A stretch of 64,000 nt of DNA from Deltaproteobacteria bacterium (GTDB taxonomy: Bacteria > Desulfobacterota > DSM-4660 > Desulfatiglandales > Desulfatiglandaceae). The stretch is taken from positions 62,001-126,000 of the forward strand of contig JAIPDI010000005.1 of NCBI GenBank assembly GCA_021737785.1, written 5' to 3'. This document shows positions 26,378 to 34,609 of the stretch, piece by piece (within the stretch, counting starts at the first letter, position 1; every line of letters begins with the position of its first letter). Position numbers and translations under genes: made by a program. A model generated the notes under the pieces. It did not search any database and had not been told where the DNA came from. It was given only the letters and a program-made list of their open reading frames with translations.

Positions 26378-27352
26378 TTAGCGTATTATATCTCCCTCCG
26401 AACGCTTATCCTTGATGATCAATTCCGGGCGTTTCAAAAAGACCCGGGTATCCGGGGGTATGGATTCGGTCAGCCACACATTGCCGCCGATGACCGAACG
26501 GGCCCCGATAACGGTTTCGCCGCCGAGGATGGATGCCCCCGCATAGATGACCACGTCGTCTTCAATGGTGGGATGCCGTTTCCGGTCGCGAAGCTGGTGA
26601 ATGGTCCCCTTGGGAAGCGAGAGGGCCCCCAGGGTGACGCCCTGGTAGATCCTCACGCGGTCGCCGATGACGGTGGTCTCGCCGATGACCACGCCGGTCC
26701 CGTGATCGATGAAGAAGCTCTCGCCGATATGGGCCCCCGGATGGATGTCTATGCCGGTCCGGCTCTTGGCATATTCAGTCATGATCCGCGGGATCAGGGG
26801 AACCCCCTGGTGAAAGAGCTGATGGGCAATCCGGTAGGTGGCGACGGCTGAAAGCCCGGGGTAGCTGAAGATGATCTCATCCTCGCTTTTGGCAGCAGGA
26901 TCCCCTTCCCGGGCGGCGACCACATCCTTGGCAAGGGCCTTGCGGAGGAGAGGCATCTCTCTTAACAGACCGATGGCGGCCTCATACCCTGCTTCCAGGC
27001 ATTTGGAACAGGGCTTATCATAACGAAGACAGTCGTGGCGGATGGAGAGGGTCACCTGTTCGGCCAGGCTCTCAAAGAGCCCTGTGACCTCCTGTCCCAG
27101 ATAATACCCGAGATTGACCCTGTCGAGCCGTGTTCGGATGAAATAGCCGGGGAACAGGATCCTTTTGGCGGTGTCGATGAGGGCAATGATCGCCTCTCTG
27201 GACGGAATGGGCTCGGGGCTCACATGTTCGAAACAGTGGTGTCCGTCACAGGAATGCTCGAGGCGGTCCACAATATCGGGGATGTCTTTTCGGTATTGCT
27301 CGACACTGGATGCTTCTATCCGGCATTGATCTTCTTTGGACGTCTGATCCAT
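26378..27352 (-). CDS. cysE: Serine O-acetyltransferase
   Basis: CysE acetylates serine to feed CysK. The 324-residue protein has an N-terminal helical domain and a C-terminal left-handed beta-helix with hexapeptide repeats. The conserved catalytic stretch is [27 protein letters not shown], with the acetyl-CoA segment [13 protein letters not shown]. The chain is longer than E. coli CysE at the N-terminus, as in the EpsC-like serine acetyltransferases of Desulfobacterota. It precedes cysK in the same operon and follows the repeat-filled gap after nifS. Confidence 0.94.
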   Translation of the reverse strand: MDQTSKEDQCRIEASSVEQYRKDIPDIVDRLEHSCDGHHCFEHVSPEPIPSREAIIALIDTAKRILFPGYFIRTRLDRVNLGYYLGQEVTGLFESLAEQVTLSIRHDCLRYDKPCSKCLEAGYEAAIGLLREMPLLRKALAKDVVAAREGDPAAKSEDEIIFSYPGLSAVATYRIAHQLFHQGVPLIPRIMTEYAKSRTGIDIHPGAHIGESFFIDHGTGVVIGETTVIGDRVRIYQGVTLGALSLPKGTIHQLRDRKRHPTIEDDVVIYAGASILGGETVIGARSVIGGNVWLTESIPPDTRVFLKRPELIIKDKRSEGDIIR

Positions 27353-27359
27353 GATATTT

Positions 27360-27508
27360 ACTCCGGGCGTGAGGTGAATGAGCTGAAAGCTGAAAGCTTA
27401 AAGCATTTCAACATCGACATCAAGAGGCCAGAAAAGCCAACATGCCACCATTCCAGTCATCCCCCCATCCAGCATCGAGTATCCAGTATCCAGCATCCAG
27501 TACCCATC
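27360..27508. repeat. Word-like repeats between cysE and nifS
   Basis: This 149-base gap holds GAGCTGAAAGCTGAAAGCTT units near 27380 and ATCCAGCATCGAGTATCCAG-type units (27468-27502). The same two word families recur in several other gaps in the window. No terminator is evident, so nifUS could read through into cysEK. Confidence 0.75.
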
Positions 27509-28693
27509 TCACGTCCCTGAAGCACAGGCTTGGGCCTGGGGTTTCCAGAAGGGGGAGAATCCCCTCAGCTTTTCGATAATCGGAGGGAGTCTATCGATCA
27601 CGATGTCGACCTCTTCCTCGGTATTGTAGACGCTCAGGCTGAGCCGTACGGAGCCGTGGGCCATGGTAAACGGCACCCCCATGGCGCGGAGCACATGAGA
27701 GGGCTGGAGGGAGCCGGATGTGCAGGCCGACCCGGAAGAGGCGCAGATGCCGAACTCATCCATGAGCAGGAGAATGGCCTCTCCTTCGACAAACTCAAAA
27801 CTGATATTGGTGGTATTGGGGAGCCTTTCTGCACCGCCCCCGTTCACCCGGCTGTTGGGAACCCGGTCCAGCAATCCTTTTTCCAGCCGGTCTCTGAGCT
27901 TTCTGACCCGTGTGTTCTCCTCTTCCAACCGTTGGGCCGCCAGTTCGCAGGCCCTTCCCAGGCCGATGATGCCAGCGGTATTTTCGGTTCCTCCGCGACG
28001 TCCCCGTTCCTGGTGGCCCCCGATCAGAAACGGTGAAAACTTGGTGCCCTTCCGCACGTACAGGACGCCCACCCCCTTGGCGGCATGGAGCTTGTGCCCT
28101 GAGATGGAGAGCATGTCAACGGCGCTCTGCCGAAGATCAATCGGAATTTTGCCCGCGGCCTGAACCGCATCGGTATGGAAAAGGATTCCCCGGTCTTTGG
28201 CCAGCCGGGCGGCTTCTTCCACAGGGAAAATCGCCCCGGTTTCATTATTGGCCCACATCATGCTGACAATGGCCGTATCCGGGGTCAGGCTCTTCTTGTA
28301 TCGATCCATATCCAGCCGGCCCTCCCTGTCCACCGGCACCTCGGTCACGCGATAGCCCCTCTTGATCAGCTCGTTGCAAAGGACTTTTATGGCGGGATGT
28401 TCCACCCGGGTGGTGACGACATGCATCCGGTCTTTCCCTGTATTGAGCGCGGACATGATGGCGGTATTATCGCTTTCAGATCCGCAGCTCGTAAAGATAA
28501 TCTCTTCAGGAGAGGCCCCTAAAAAGGCCGCCACCTGTTCTCTGGCTTTCCGGATATCCCGGGCGACCTGACCGCCAAAGGAATAGGCGCTGCTGGGGTT
28601 CCCGTACAGATCCGTGAGAAAAGGAAGCATGGTTTCCAGCACCTCCGGCGCTACCCGGGTGGTGGCGTTGTTGTCCATATAGATGATCTTCAT
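27509..28693 (-). CDS. nifS: Cysteine desulfurase (NifS/IscS type)
   Basis: NifS takes sulfur from cysteine through a persulfide and delivers it to the NifU scaffold. From ATG 28693 ([18 protein letters not shown]) it has 394 residues. GGAGG lies 7 bases upstream; the frame is open to 28726. The PLP lysine is in [14 protein letters not shown]. The catalytic cysteine is in the flexible loop [18 protein letters not shown], with the SSGSAC pattern of class I (NifS/IscS) enzymes. It overlaps nifU by 4 bases (ATGA). Confidence 0.95.
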   Translation of the reverse strand: MKIIYMDNNATTRVAPEVLETMLPFLTDLYGNPSSAYSFGGQVARDIRKAREQVAAFLGASPEEIIFTSCGSESDNTAIMSALNTGKDRMHVVTTRVEHPAIKVLCNELIKRGYRVTEVPVDREGRLDMDRYKKSLTPDTAIVSMMWANNETGAIFPVEEAARLAKDRGILFHTDAVQAAGKIPIDLRQSAVDMLSISGHKLHAAKGVGVLYVRKGTKFSPFLIGGHQERGRRGGTENTAGIIGLGRACELAAQRLEEENTRVRKLRDRLEKGLLDRVPNSRVNGGGAERLPNTTNISFEFVEGEAILLLMDEFGICASSGSACTSGSLQPSHVLRAMGVPFTMAHGSVRLSLSVYNTEEEVDIVIDRLPPIIEKLRGFSPFWKPQAQACASGT

Positions 28694-29514
28694 TTGGGCA
28701 CCTCCTCGACGGTCAATTCGGGCCACACATGTTCCCGAAGTTTGGCCTCCACAAAATGGGTCAGGGTCAGTTCCGAGGCCTTGCAGACCGCACAGGCGCC
28801 CAGGGAAGAGACCAGCACCCGGTTGCCGATCACATCCACCAGTTCAATGTCTCCGCCGTCCTGCTGCAGCGAGGGCCTGATTTCCCGTTCAAGGGTCTCT
28901 TCGATCATCTTGATTTTCTGAATATTGCTCAGCTTGGGCTTCTTGATCGGCGCTTCCTCCTCGCGAACCCTGGCAATCAGTTCCCGGATGGCGTCGTGGC
29001 AGGACTCGCAGCCGCCGCCGGCCTTGGTGTAATTGGTGACTTCTTCCACCGATGTGAGATTGTTTTCCCGAATCGCCTTTTCAATCTCCTTATCCGTGAC
29101 CCCGAAGCACTCACAGACAACCTCCCCTTCCTGTTCTTTGGGCGCCTCTCCTCTGTAGTTGGAAAGGGCCGATTCAAGGGCCTGCCGGCCCAGGACGGAG
29201 CAGTGCATCTTTTCTTTGGGAAGGCCCCCGAGAAAATCGGCAATGTCCTGATTGGTTATCTTTTCAGCCTCTTGCACACTTTTTCCCTTGAGCATTTCCG
29301 TGAGCGCAGAGGCCGAGGCAATGGCACTGGCGCACCCGAACGTCTGGAATTTCGCATCTTCAATCTTGCCGTCGTCGTCCACCTTCAACGTAAGCTTAAG
29401 GGCATCTCCGCAGGCCATCGAGCCCACCTCGCCCACAGCGTTTGCTTCTTCCACTTCCCCGGCGTTCCGGGGATTCAGGAAGTGCTCTTTTACTTTATCC
29501 GTGTATTCCCACAT
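28690..29514 (-). CDS. nifU: Iron-sulfur scaffold NifU, three-domain type
   Basis: NifU assembles Fe-S clusters with sulfur from NifS. The 274-residue protein has the full modular form. An IscU-like domain covers residues 1-125 with cysteines in [18 protein letters not shown] and [12 protein letters not shown]-like [2Fe-2S] domain covers about 130-180 ([15 protein letters not shown] and [11 protein letters not shown]). A C-terminal Nfu domain follows ([29 protein letters not shown], with the CxxC). It is the first gene of the nifU-nifS-cysE-cysK group and links cysteine synthesis with cluster assembly. No nitrogenase genes are visible. Confidence 0.96.
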   Translation of the reverse strand: MWEYTDKVKEHFLNPRNAGEVEEANAVGEVGSMACGDALKLTLKVDDDGKIEDAKFQTFGCASAIASASALTEMLKGKSVQEAEKITNQDIADFLGGLPKEKMHCSVLGRQALESALSNYRGEAPKEQEGEVVCECFGVTDKEIEKAIRENNLTSVEEVTNYTKAGGGCESCHDAIRELIARVREEEAPIKKPKLSNIQKIKMIEETLEREIRPSLQQDGGDIELVDVIGNRVLVSSLGACAVCKASELTLTHFVEAKLREHVWPELTVEEVPK

Positions 29515-29588
29515 AAGCGCCCTCCCTACACCAAGCAGGTTAAAAATGAGACCCCACCCCTATGGTCGGGCAGGACCTTGAGATTGTT

Positions 29589-29617
29589 ATTATCTATATA
29601 AACATTCTTTAGCACAA
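29589..29617 (-). promoter_or_regulatory. Possible sigma70 promoter of nifU
   Basis: On the minus strand TTGTGC and GATAAT are separated by 17 bases, with the -10 box about 75 bases before the nifU ATG. The -10 matches well and the -35 only moderately. The gap 29515-29857 (343 bases) shows no gene. Confidence 0.3.
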
Positions 29618-29781
29618 AATGCATTTTATCTCAACAACCGATGTCTGAAGGATTCGGATCCCCAGGACGGCAGTGAAGGACCCTTCATCCTTTTCACCCC
29701 CATTGTCGAGGCTACGGGGCTGCATGACCGCATGATGATGTGTGATGCCGTTCAAATAACGCCGTAATCCTTTGAAAAACC

Positions 29782-29810
29782 TTGACCGGGAAATCCGAAT
29801 GGAGTTAATA
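29782..29810 (+). promoter_or_regulatory. Possible sigma70 promoter of the small secreted protein gene
   Basis: TTGACC and TTAATA are separated by 17 bases, about 47 bases upstream of the ATG at 29858. A strong ribosome site (AGGGAGG) follows just before that start. The -10 box is only fair. Confidence 0.35.
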
Positions 29811-29857
29811 GGATAAAGAAGATGTTGAATCACTCAATTCAATAGGGAGGTGGCAAG

Positions 29858-30148
29858 ATGGGTAATTTCCGATGTATCCTCCTCATGGCGGCATCGGCAG
29901 TATTGCTCTGGAGCGTTCAGGCCCTGTCTGCGGAATATTACGTGATCGAGACCAGATCCGGCATCGTCCGTATCACCGATCACCAGCCGCAGGGTGAGGC
30001 CGTTGTATTGAAAGGGCCTTTTGAAAACCGGGAGGCGGCTGAAGCGGCCCTTTCCGAGGAGGAAAAGAAAAATCCCGGCACATCGGGGAAGGGTGAAGGT
30101 CAGGGAAAAGGGAGAGGCCGGGGCCAGGGCCAGGGAAAGAACAGGTAA
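29858..30148 (+). CDS. Small secreted protein with Gly/Lys/Arg-rich tail
   Basis: The 96-residue product has a clear signal peptide (CILLMAASAVLLWSVQALSA, cleavage near residue 25), a short central part (EYYVIETRSGIVRITDHQPQGE, GPFENREAAEAALSEEE) and a basic low-complexity tail of KGEGQGKGRGRGQGQGK type. GGGAGGTGGCAAG before the ATG is a good ribosome site. No family is recognised. The tail could bind nucleic acid or anionic polymers, but that is a guess. It precedes the DUF1847 gene by 13 bases and may share a transcript with it. Confidence 0.7.
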   Translation: MGNFRCILLMAASAVLLWSVQALSAEYYVIETRSGIVRITDHQPQGEAVVLKGPFENREAAEAALSEEEKKNPGTSGKGEGQGKGRGRGQGQGKNR

Positions 30149-30161
30149 TAAAGGGGATGTT

Positions 30162-30845
30162 ATGAAGGATGAGAGGAGTCCGGAATGCGCCAAGTGTCCT
30201 GTTAAGGATCGAATCTGCCGGGTGGAGGATGGAAAGGGACCCGAGTCCTGTCCCACCATTCATTATCGTGAGGTTATCGAAGATGTCGTAAAGGAATACG
30301 ATAAGCCCGGAATACATGAATTCGCCAGGATGGCGTCGATCCAGGAGTCGGAATGTTACAGCAATCGTGATATTCAACCCTATGTAATGCATCCTGTGAA
30401 GCCGCGGGTCCAGGAGATCTGTGAATTCGCCCGGAAAATGGGATACCATAAGCTGGGCATCGCCTTTTGTACGGGGCTTCACCCCGAGGCAAAGGCCCTG
30501 AACCGGATACTGGAGGCACAAGGGTTTGAGGTGGTGTCCGTTGTGTGTAAGGCAGGCGCCATCCCCAAGGAAACCATAGGGATCAAGGATTCGGAAAAGG
30601 TACGGATCGGAGGGTTTGAATCCATGTGCAGTCCCATTACCCAGGCCACCATCCTCAACAGGGAGAAGACCGATTTCAACATCCTGGTGGGTCTGTGCGT
30701 GGGTCATGACTCGCTGTTCTTCAAATACAGCGAGGCCTTCTGCACCGTCCTGGTTGCAAAGGACCGCGTCCTCGGCCACAACCCGGCGGGGGCCCTGTAT
30801 ACCTCCGGCACCTATTATGCCCGAATGCTCCGCAAGGGGTTTTAA
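30162..30845 (+). CDS. DUF1847 metal-binding protein
   Basis: From ATG 30162 the protein has 227 residues; the longer open frame (from 30021) overlaps the preceding gene and has an improbable basic N-terminus. It begins with a cysteine-rich motif (C-x2-C-x5-C, then SCPT), typical of the DUF1847 family, which is common in anaerobes. Further conserved cysteines occur in IAFCTGLHPEAK, SVVCKAGAIPKE, ESMCSPITQA and VGLCVGHDS. The family function is unknown; metal or Fe-S binding is likely from the cysteines. The ATG is preceded by AAAGGGG. Confidence 0.85.
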   Translation: MKDERSPECAKCPVKDRICRVEDGKGPESCPTIHYREVIEDVVKEYDKPGIHEFARMASIQESECYSNRDIQPYVMHPVKPRVQEICEFARKMGYHKLGIAFCTGLHPEAKALNRILEAQGFEVVSVVCKAGAIPKETIGIKDSEKVRIGGFESMCSPITQATILNREKTDFNILVGLCVGHDSLFFKYSEAFCTVLVAKDRVLGHNPAGALYTSGTYYARMLRKGF

Positions 30846-30924
30846 GGGCGGTAGACGGAATCAGGAGACCGATTCCCAGCTCTCATGCTGCCAGCGCATT
30901 GCTGCCGGATAATGATTTTTCTGA

Positions 30925-30995
30925 TCTCCGACTTCTGATCTCTGGCTTTCGGTGCCCGTCGGCCTTGCGCCTAACGCCTTACGCCTTGCGCCTTC
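30925..30995. repeat. GCCTTACGCCTTGCGCC-type repeat
   Basis: The gap after the DUF1847 gene holds GATTTCTGATCTCC-like units, then GGCCTTGCGCCTAACGCC and TTACGCCTTGCGCC words. The word tract runs into the 3' end of the radical SAM gene (its last codons GGRRKA lie inside GCCTTGCGCCTTCC), so the repeat appears to have set the present C-terminus. Confidence 0.65.
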
Positions 30996-32853
30996 CACCA
31001 CAAACCGCCAAGGCCAGGTATCGCTCCCCTTCGCAAAACATGAGCCGTTTATCTATCATCATTTGAAGGAAGGGCCTGATCCGGTCTTCGCCGAACCGCG
31101 GAAATCGGCCGACGATATCGGCCATGGACCGCTGGGTCCCGCAGAAGAGATAGATGGCACGGGAGGTGCCTTTCAAGCGATGGGTCATGGGCGCGTCATC
31201 CAGCCGACGCTCCCGAATAATGAGAAAGTCCTTGCCGTCCCTGAAAGAGAGTATCGGCTCACACCCCGGTTCCCGGTGCATGCGGTTATAAAAGGCATGC
31301 CATTCCGCCAGTTTTTCCCGGACCGGCGCCCACATCCGGTGTTGATGCCGGACCCCGCCATGGTATCCCTGCATCATAAACCGGAGTTTCCCCCGCACTT
31401 CCGCCGGAAACAGATATCGATAATCCGGATGATTTCCCCTGAGGCGGATTCCGTAACGGTCAGGATGACGCCAAAGGAGGCTTCCATAGCCGAGCCAGAG
31501 GTCGATCCCTTTCAGGGGCCGGAATGGAAACGCAAAGGAGAGGTGGTGCAGGGTCTCGGACACGTCCCGGGAATCGCTGGAAGGAAACCCGAGAATGAGA
31601 TTTCCGGTAAGATCCGGAAGGTGAGGGACCTCGCAGTTTTTCATCATTTCCAGATTGTCCATGGCCGTGGTCCCCTTGTGAAATTTTTTGAGGAGGCGGC
31701 TGCTCAGGGCCTCAATGCCCACCTGGACCTCCTGCATGCCGGCGGCTGCCATCGCCTCCAGCACGGCCCGGGGCGTCCTGGCCCGGATTTCCGAGAACAA
31801 CTGGAGGTCCATTCCCAGTCGCTGTATGGCCTGAAAGCGTCTTTCCAGCCTTCTGGCCGGGAGCAGATTATCCATAAAGTATATGGAGAGGACCTGGTGA
31901 CGGTTGACCAGGGTGTCTATCTCCAGGGCCGTTCTCCCATCGCTTTTTTCCCGATACCCGTGCCACTGAAGATTGAGGTTGCAGAAGGCGCAGCCCCCGC
32001 CCCCCTTTGAATCTCCCCCCTTGTTCCACCAGCAGCCCCGCGACATCTCCATCGGAAGTCTGGGCAGAAAGGCCTCTCCGGGGTCTGAAGATTCCAGATC
32101 GCGGAAGTAATCGGTATAATCGGGAATGGGGAGCTCATCCAGATCGGGGACCTGCTGAGGGCCATCCCAGGCCGGAAGCACGTCCCTGTGGATAAGACCG
32201 GGGATATGCGGAATCTGCGAGGCATCCCCTCGGCGCGCCATCCACGCCGTGAGGTGCAGCAGCGGCAGTTCCCCTTCGCCCTGAATGGCGTAATCAATAT
32301 CCGGAACGGCTCGAATAAGCGTTTCACCCTGGGCCCCGGCACATGCGGAGCCGCCCACCACGATCGGCAGCCGGGGTGCACGCCGCTTGATTTCCCGGAT
32401 AAAATAGAGTGAACTGGTCAATTGGGCCAGACAGATGGAAAACCCGGCAAAAAGATAGCTGTCCCATCGGTGTGCGTCTATCATGGCGAGGGAAGCGGCC
32501 TCGATCCGGCCGCAAAGGTCTTTGAAGTCCTTGGCTGCCAAACGGGGATCGCCGCGGATCTTCCGGTTCCAGAACCGGCCGATGGTTTCCATCCGGTCCG
32601 GGTAGAGGAGTGCGGCGTAGGGGGATTCCGCGATCCACGACCGTTCGGATACGGCCTGGTAGATGGAATAGCCCAGGTCCCGCGCGATCTTCAAATAGAC
32701 ATGACACGCATCTACCCGGATATGAGGAAGGCGTTCATTGAGAAACGCCTTGAGGGCTCCCAATTGAATGGACGGACGGTCAAATAACGGCCAGGGCGTG
32801 GACACCAGGGCAATCCGTTCTTTACGGGCCAGTCCCGGGTCAGCCTCATTCAC
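30979..32853 (-). CDS. B12-binding radical SAM enzyme, RiPP-maturation-like
   Basis: The 624-residue protein has a cobalamin-binding-like N-terminal half (VSTPWPLFDRPSIQLGALKAFL; GGSACAGAQGE near 168) and a radical SAM domain. The cluster motif is Cys274-x13-Cys288-x2-Cys291 within SRGCWW and CAFCNLNLQWHGYREKS. It strongly resembles RiPP maturation radical SAM protein 1, whose usual spacing is C-x7-C-x2-C. Here a Gly/Lys-rich insertion lengthens the loop. Such enzymes often methylate peptide precursors, but no precursor gene was found nearby. It overlaps the upstream gene by 8 bases, so the two are translationally coupled. The start is the ATG at 32853. Confidence 0.82.
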   Translation of the reverse strand: MNEADPGLARKERIALVSTPWPLFDRPSIQLGALKAFLNERLPHIRVDACHVYLKIARDLGYSIYQAVSERSWIAESPYAALLYPDRMETIGRFWNRKIRGDPRLAAKDFKDLCGRIEAASLAMIDAHRWDSYLFAGFSICLAQLTSSLYFIREIKRRAPRLPIVVGGSACAGAQGETLIRAVPDIDYAIQGEGELPLLHLTAWMARRGDASQIPHIPGLIHRDVLPAWDGPQQVPDLDELPIPDYTDYFRDLESSDPGEAFLPRLPMEMSRGCWWNKGGDSKGGGGCAFCNLNLQWHGYREKSDGRTALEIDTLVNRHQVLSIYFMDNLLPARRLERRFQAIQRLGMDLQLFSEIRARTPRAVLEAMAAAGMQEVQVGIEALSSRLLKKFHKGTTAMDNLEMMKNCEVPHLPDLTGNLILGFPSSDSRDVSETLHHLSFAFPFRPLKGIDLWLGYGSLLWRHPDRYGIRLRGNHPDYRYLFPAEVRGKLRFMMQGYHGGVRHQHRMWAPVREKLAEWHAFYNRMHREPGCEPILSFRDGKDFLIIRERRLDDAPMTHRLKGTSRAIYLFCGTQRSMADIVGRFPRFGEDRIRPFLQMMIDKRLMFCEGERYLALAVCGGRRKA

Positions 32854-34000
32854 GATCCTGTCTCCCGGGCGAATTGTCCTGTTTTTCCGTATGGTTCATT
32901 CGTTGTTTCTCGTGAATATCGACCGGGCACAGGCTCCGGGCATGCAGATAATCCTGAGGAAACCCCTTCCAGCACTCGTCTTCCGGACTCACCTCTGCGC
33001 CGGTTGCCCCCATGTTGGTGAATATCAGGACGTCGCCTTCCTGGATGACCGCCGGCGCATCCGGAAAGTCTATCCGGTTTCCCGGTCCCCCTGCCTGACC
33101 GATGATGGCCGTCGTTGAATTTGTTTTATTGCTATCGGATCTCGACAAATTGACAATCCCATGATAGATGCCGCGCCTCCCATTATGGATCGGGGATTGC
33201 ATATCCGCATTGATCCTGATCCAACGTCTTCCCTTCTCTTCGCCGGCCTCGACAACCCGGGTTATGAGGACACCGGCGCGGGCAAGCATTCCATGCGGCA
33301 GTTCCAGCCACAGGTTGAATCGGGGATAGGCATGGGCGACGGCATCCAGATACTCGTCTAATCCCGGGACATCCACCCATGCCTGTTCGCGATCCATTTC
33401 CTGTTCCATGCCGTTGCCCAGGATGAGGGTCGGTTTATCGGGAAAACGCACCAGTGCCTCGGTGAGGAAGGGGCGCATTTCATCCGGTCCTGACACAGGA
33501 GGGGCATCCGGCTTCAGGGAACAATAGAGTCCCCGGATAGAGGTCCCTGTGAACCCGATCTCTCTGTGATGGGCGCCTGCATCCCCGCGAATGAAAAATC
33601 TCCTGTCTTGAAAAAGATCCGGCCGCCGTCTGATTGCACTCAGATTGTACACCACCACGTGCACGCCGCAATCAAAGGCCCGCGCAAACTCCCGATCCTG
33701 GGCAGCGGCAGGAAAGAACACGATATGCTCGGGATCGAGTCGAGGGAAATCCCTCAAGAGGAGGTCCATCTCATTCCACGAGATGCACCGAAACCCCACG
33801 CCCTGCTCAACGGCCTTTCTCAGAATTTTTGGATGGGGATTCGCATGGACAGGATAGAAGAGGCGGTCAACGGCATCGATGGATAACAGATCGAACAGAA
33901 TCTCATTCAATGTCTCCTCATTGAAGACATAGAGGGGGGATCCCCGGCCGGCCATGGCCAGCAATTCATCCCTGCGGGACTGCCACCATTCAGTTTCCAT
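32846..34000 (-). CDS. PLP-dependent decarboxylase (LysA-like) homologue lacking the PLP lysine
   Basis: The 384-residue protein follows the fold-type III decarboxylase pattern (diaminopimelate/ornithine decarboxylase). PLYVFNEETL is at the start, LFYPVHANPHPKIL takes the place of FYAVKANxNPxIL, and ELPHGMLARAGVLITRV and NMGATGA take the places of the usual EPGR and NAGAY segments. The PLP-binding lysine is replaced by His52 (codon CAT at 33847-33845), and the usual CESxD active-site cysteine is not seen. It may be a pseudoenzyme or may have changed chemistry. The start is ATG 34000, or ATG 33955 with AGGGAT upstream; the promoter places the transcript start only about 3 bases before 34000, which favours 33955. 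It is coupled to the radical SAM gene. Confidence 0.8.
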   Translation of the reverse strand: METEWWQSRRDELLAMAGRGSPLYVFNEETLNEILFDLLSIDAVDRLFYPVHANPHPKILRKAVEQGVGFRCISWNEMDLLLRDFPRLDPEHIVFFPAAAQDREFARAFDCGVHVVVYNLSAIRRRPDLFQDRRFFIRGDAGAHHREIGFTGTSIRGLYCSLKPDAPPVSGPDEMRPFLTEALVRFPDKPTLILGNGMEQEMDREQAWVDVPGLDEYLDAVAHAYPRFNLWLELPHGMLARAGVLITRVVEAGEEKGRRWIRINADMQSPIHNGRRGIYHGIVNLSRSDSNKTNSTTAIIGQAGGPGNRIDFPDAPAVIQEGDVLIFTNMGATGAEVSPEDECWKGFPQDYLHARSLCPVDIHEKQRMNHTEKQDNSPGRQDRE

Positions 34001-34009
34001 GATCTCAGG

Positions 34010-34038
34010 ATTTTACATCCTGTCGGACACCGGGTCAA
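34010..34038 (-). promoter_or_regulatory. Sigma70-type promoter of the PLP-like/radical SAM pair
   Basis: On the minus strand TTGACC and TAAAAT are separated by exactly 17 bases; both boxes match five of six consensus bases. The predicted start is near 34003. A 29-base palindrome lies about 27 bases upstream of the -35 box. Confidence 0.6.
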
Positions 34039-34064
34039 TACGGTTCTTGAAAGGGTCACAGGCG

Positions 34065-34093
34065 CTGAATTTCCCGCTGCAGCGGGAATTCAG
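34065..34093. promoter_or_regulatory. 29-base near-perfect palindrome upstream of the promoter
   Basis: CTGAATTTCCCGCTG and CAGCGGGAATTCAG form a 14-bp inverted repeat with one bulged T and no spacer. It lies between divergent genes, upstream of the minus-strand promoter. It could be an operator. It also resembles the TCCCGCTTTTCAGCGGGA words in several intergenic repeats, so it may only be another member of that family. Confidence 0.4.
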
Positions 34094-34368
34094 GGGGAGT
34101 AACGGCGACAGCATTGAAGACCGGATCGCTTGTGGACCCCGCTGCAAAGCCGGACTGACTTAGCCGAAATCCGTGGATCGGGCACTACTTTCAGGTTTCA
34201 AATGAAGACCCGAGTGGCACTCTTATAAAAGGGACTTTAAACCAGCAACCGTTCTCCCGGGGCGGCCTTGAACCTTCGACCCTTTGAACCGGTAAACGAT
34301 TAGTACCTGGTCTTCTGTCATGAAAAACAAGAAAATATGGCCATCCTTCCACTGCGCGCTTAGCCTTT

Positions 34369-34446
34369 CGTCATTCCGGCATGTTTCTAGCCGGAATCCA
34401 GAAATACGACGGACTGGATTCCGGCTAAGGGCATGCCGGAATGACG
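34369..34446. repeat. 78-base compound inverted repeat (REP/MITE-like)
   Basis: The outer arms CGTCATTCCGGCATG and CATGCCGGAATGACG are perfect complements. Inner arms TAGCCGGAATCCAG and CTGGATTCCGGCTA are also perfect, around a 12-base centre. Each half also carries CCGGCATG and TAGCCGG, so the element is a mirror pair of REP-like hairpins. It sits in a 609-base gene-free gap (34001-34609). Its ends resemble the short palindrome in the transposase remnant at 15529-15566. Confidence 0.8.
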
Positions 34447-34495
34447 GGACAGCACCATCCGTTTTGGTTGCGGTTATCCGCTTTAGGGTTTTTCG

Positions 34496-34522
34496 TTGAC
34501 CCCTTCATGGTTTAGGTATAGT
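34496..34522 (+). promoter_or_regulatory. Possible sigma70 promoter of the DUF1538 gene
   Basis: TTGACC and TATAGT both match five of six consensus bases, but the spacer is 15 bases, shorter than ideal. The gene start at 34610 is about 87 bases downstream, with AAGGAG just before it. Confidence 0.3.
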
Positions 34523-34609
34523 TTTGCCTGAATCAGGAGGTCCCTGTACAAACATGGGGGCATCCGTCCGCGGCGCTTTTTTTAAAGCTTTAAAGATTTA
34601 AGGAGCGAT

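Noticed and set aside
30021-30161. Upstream extension of the DUF1847 ORF
   Set aside because: It overlaps the small secreted protein gene and gives an improbable Arg/Lys-rich N-terminus; ATG 30162 has its own ribosome site.
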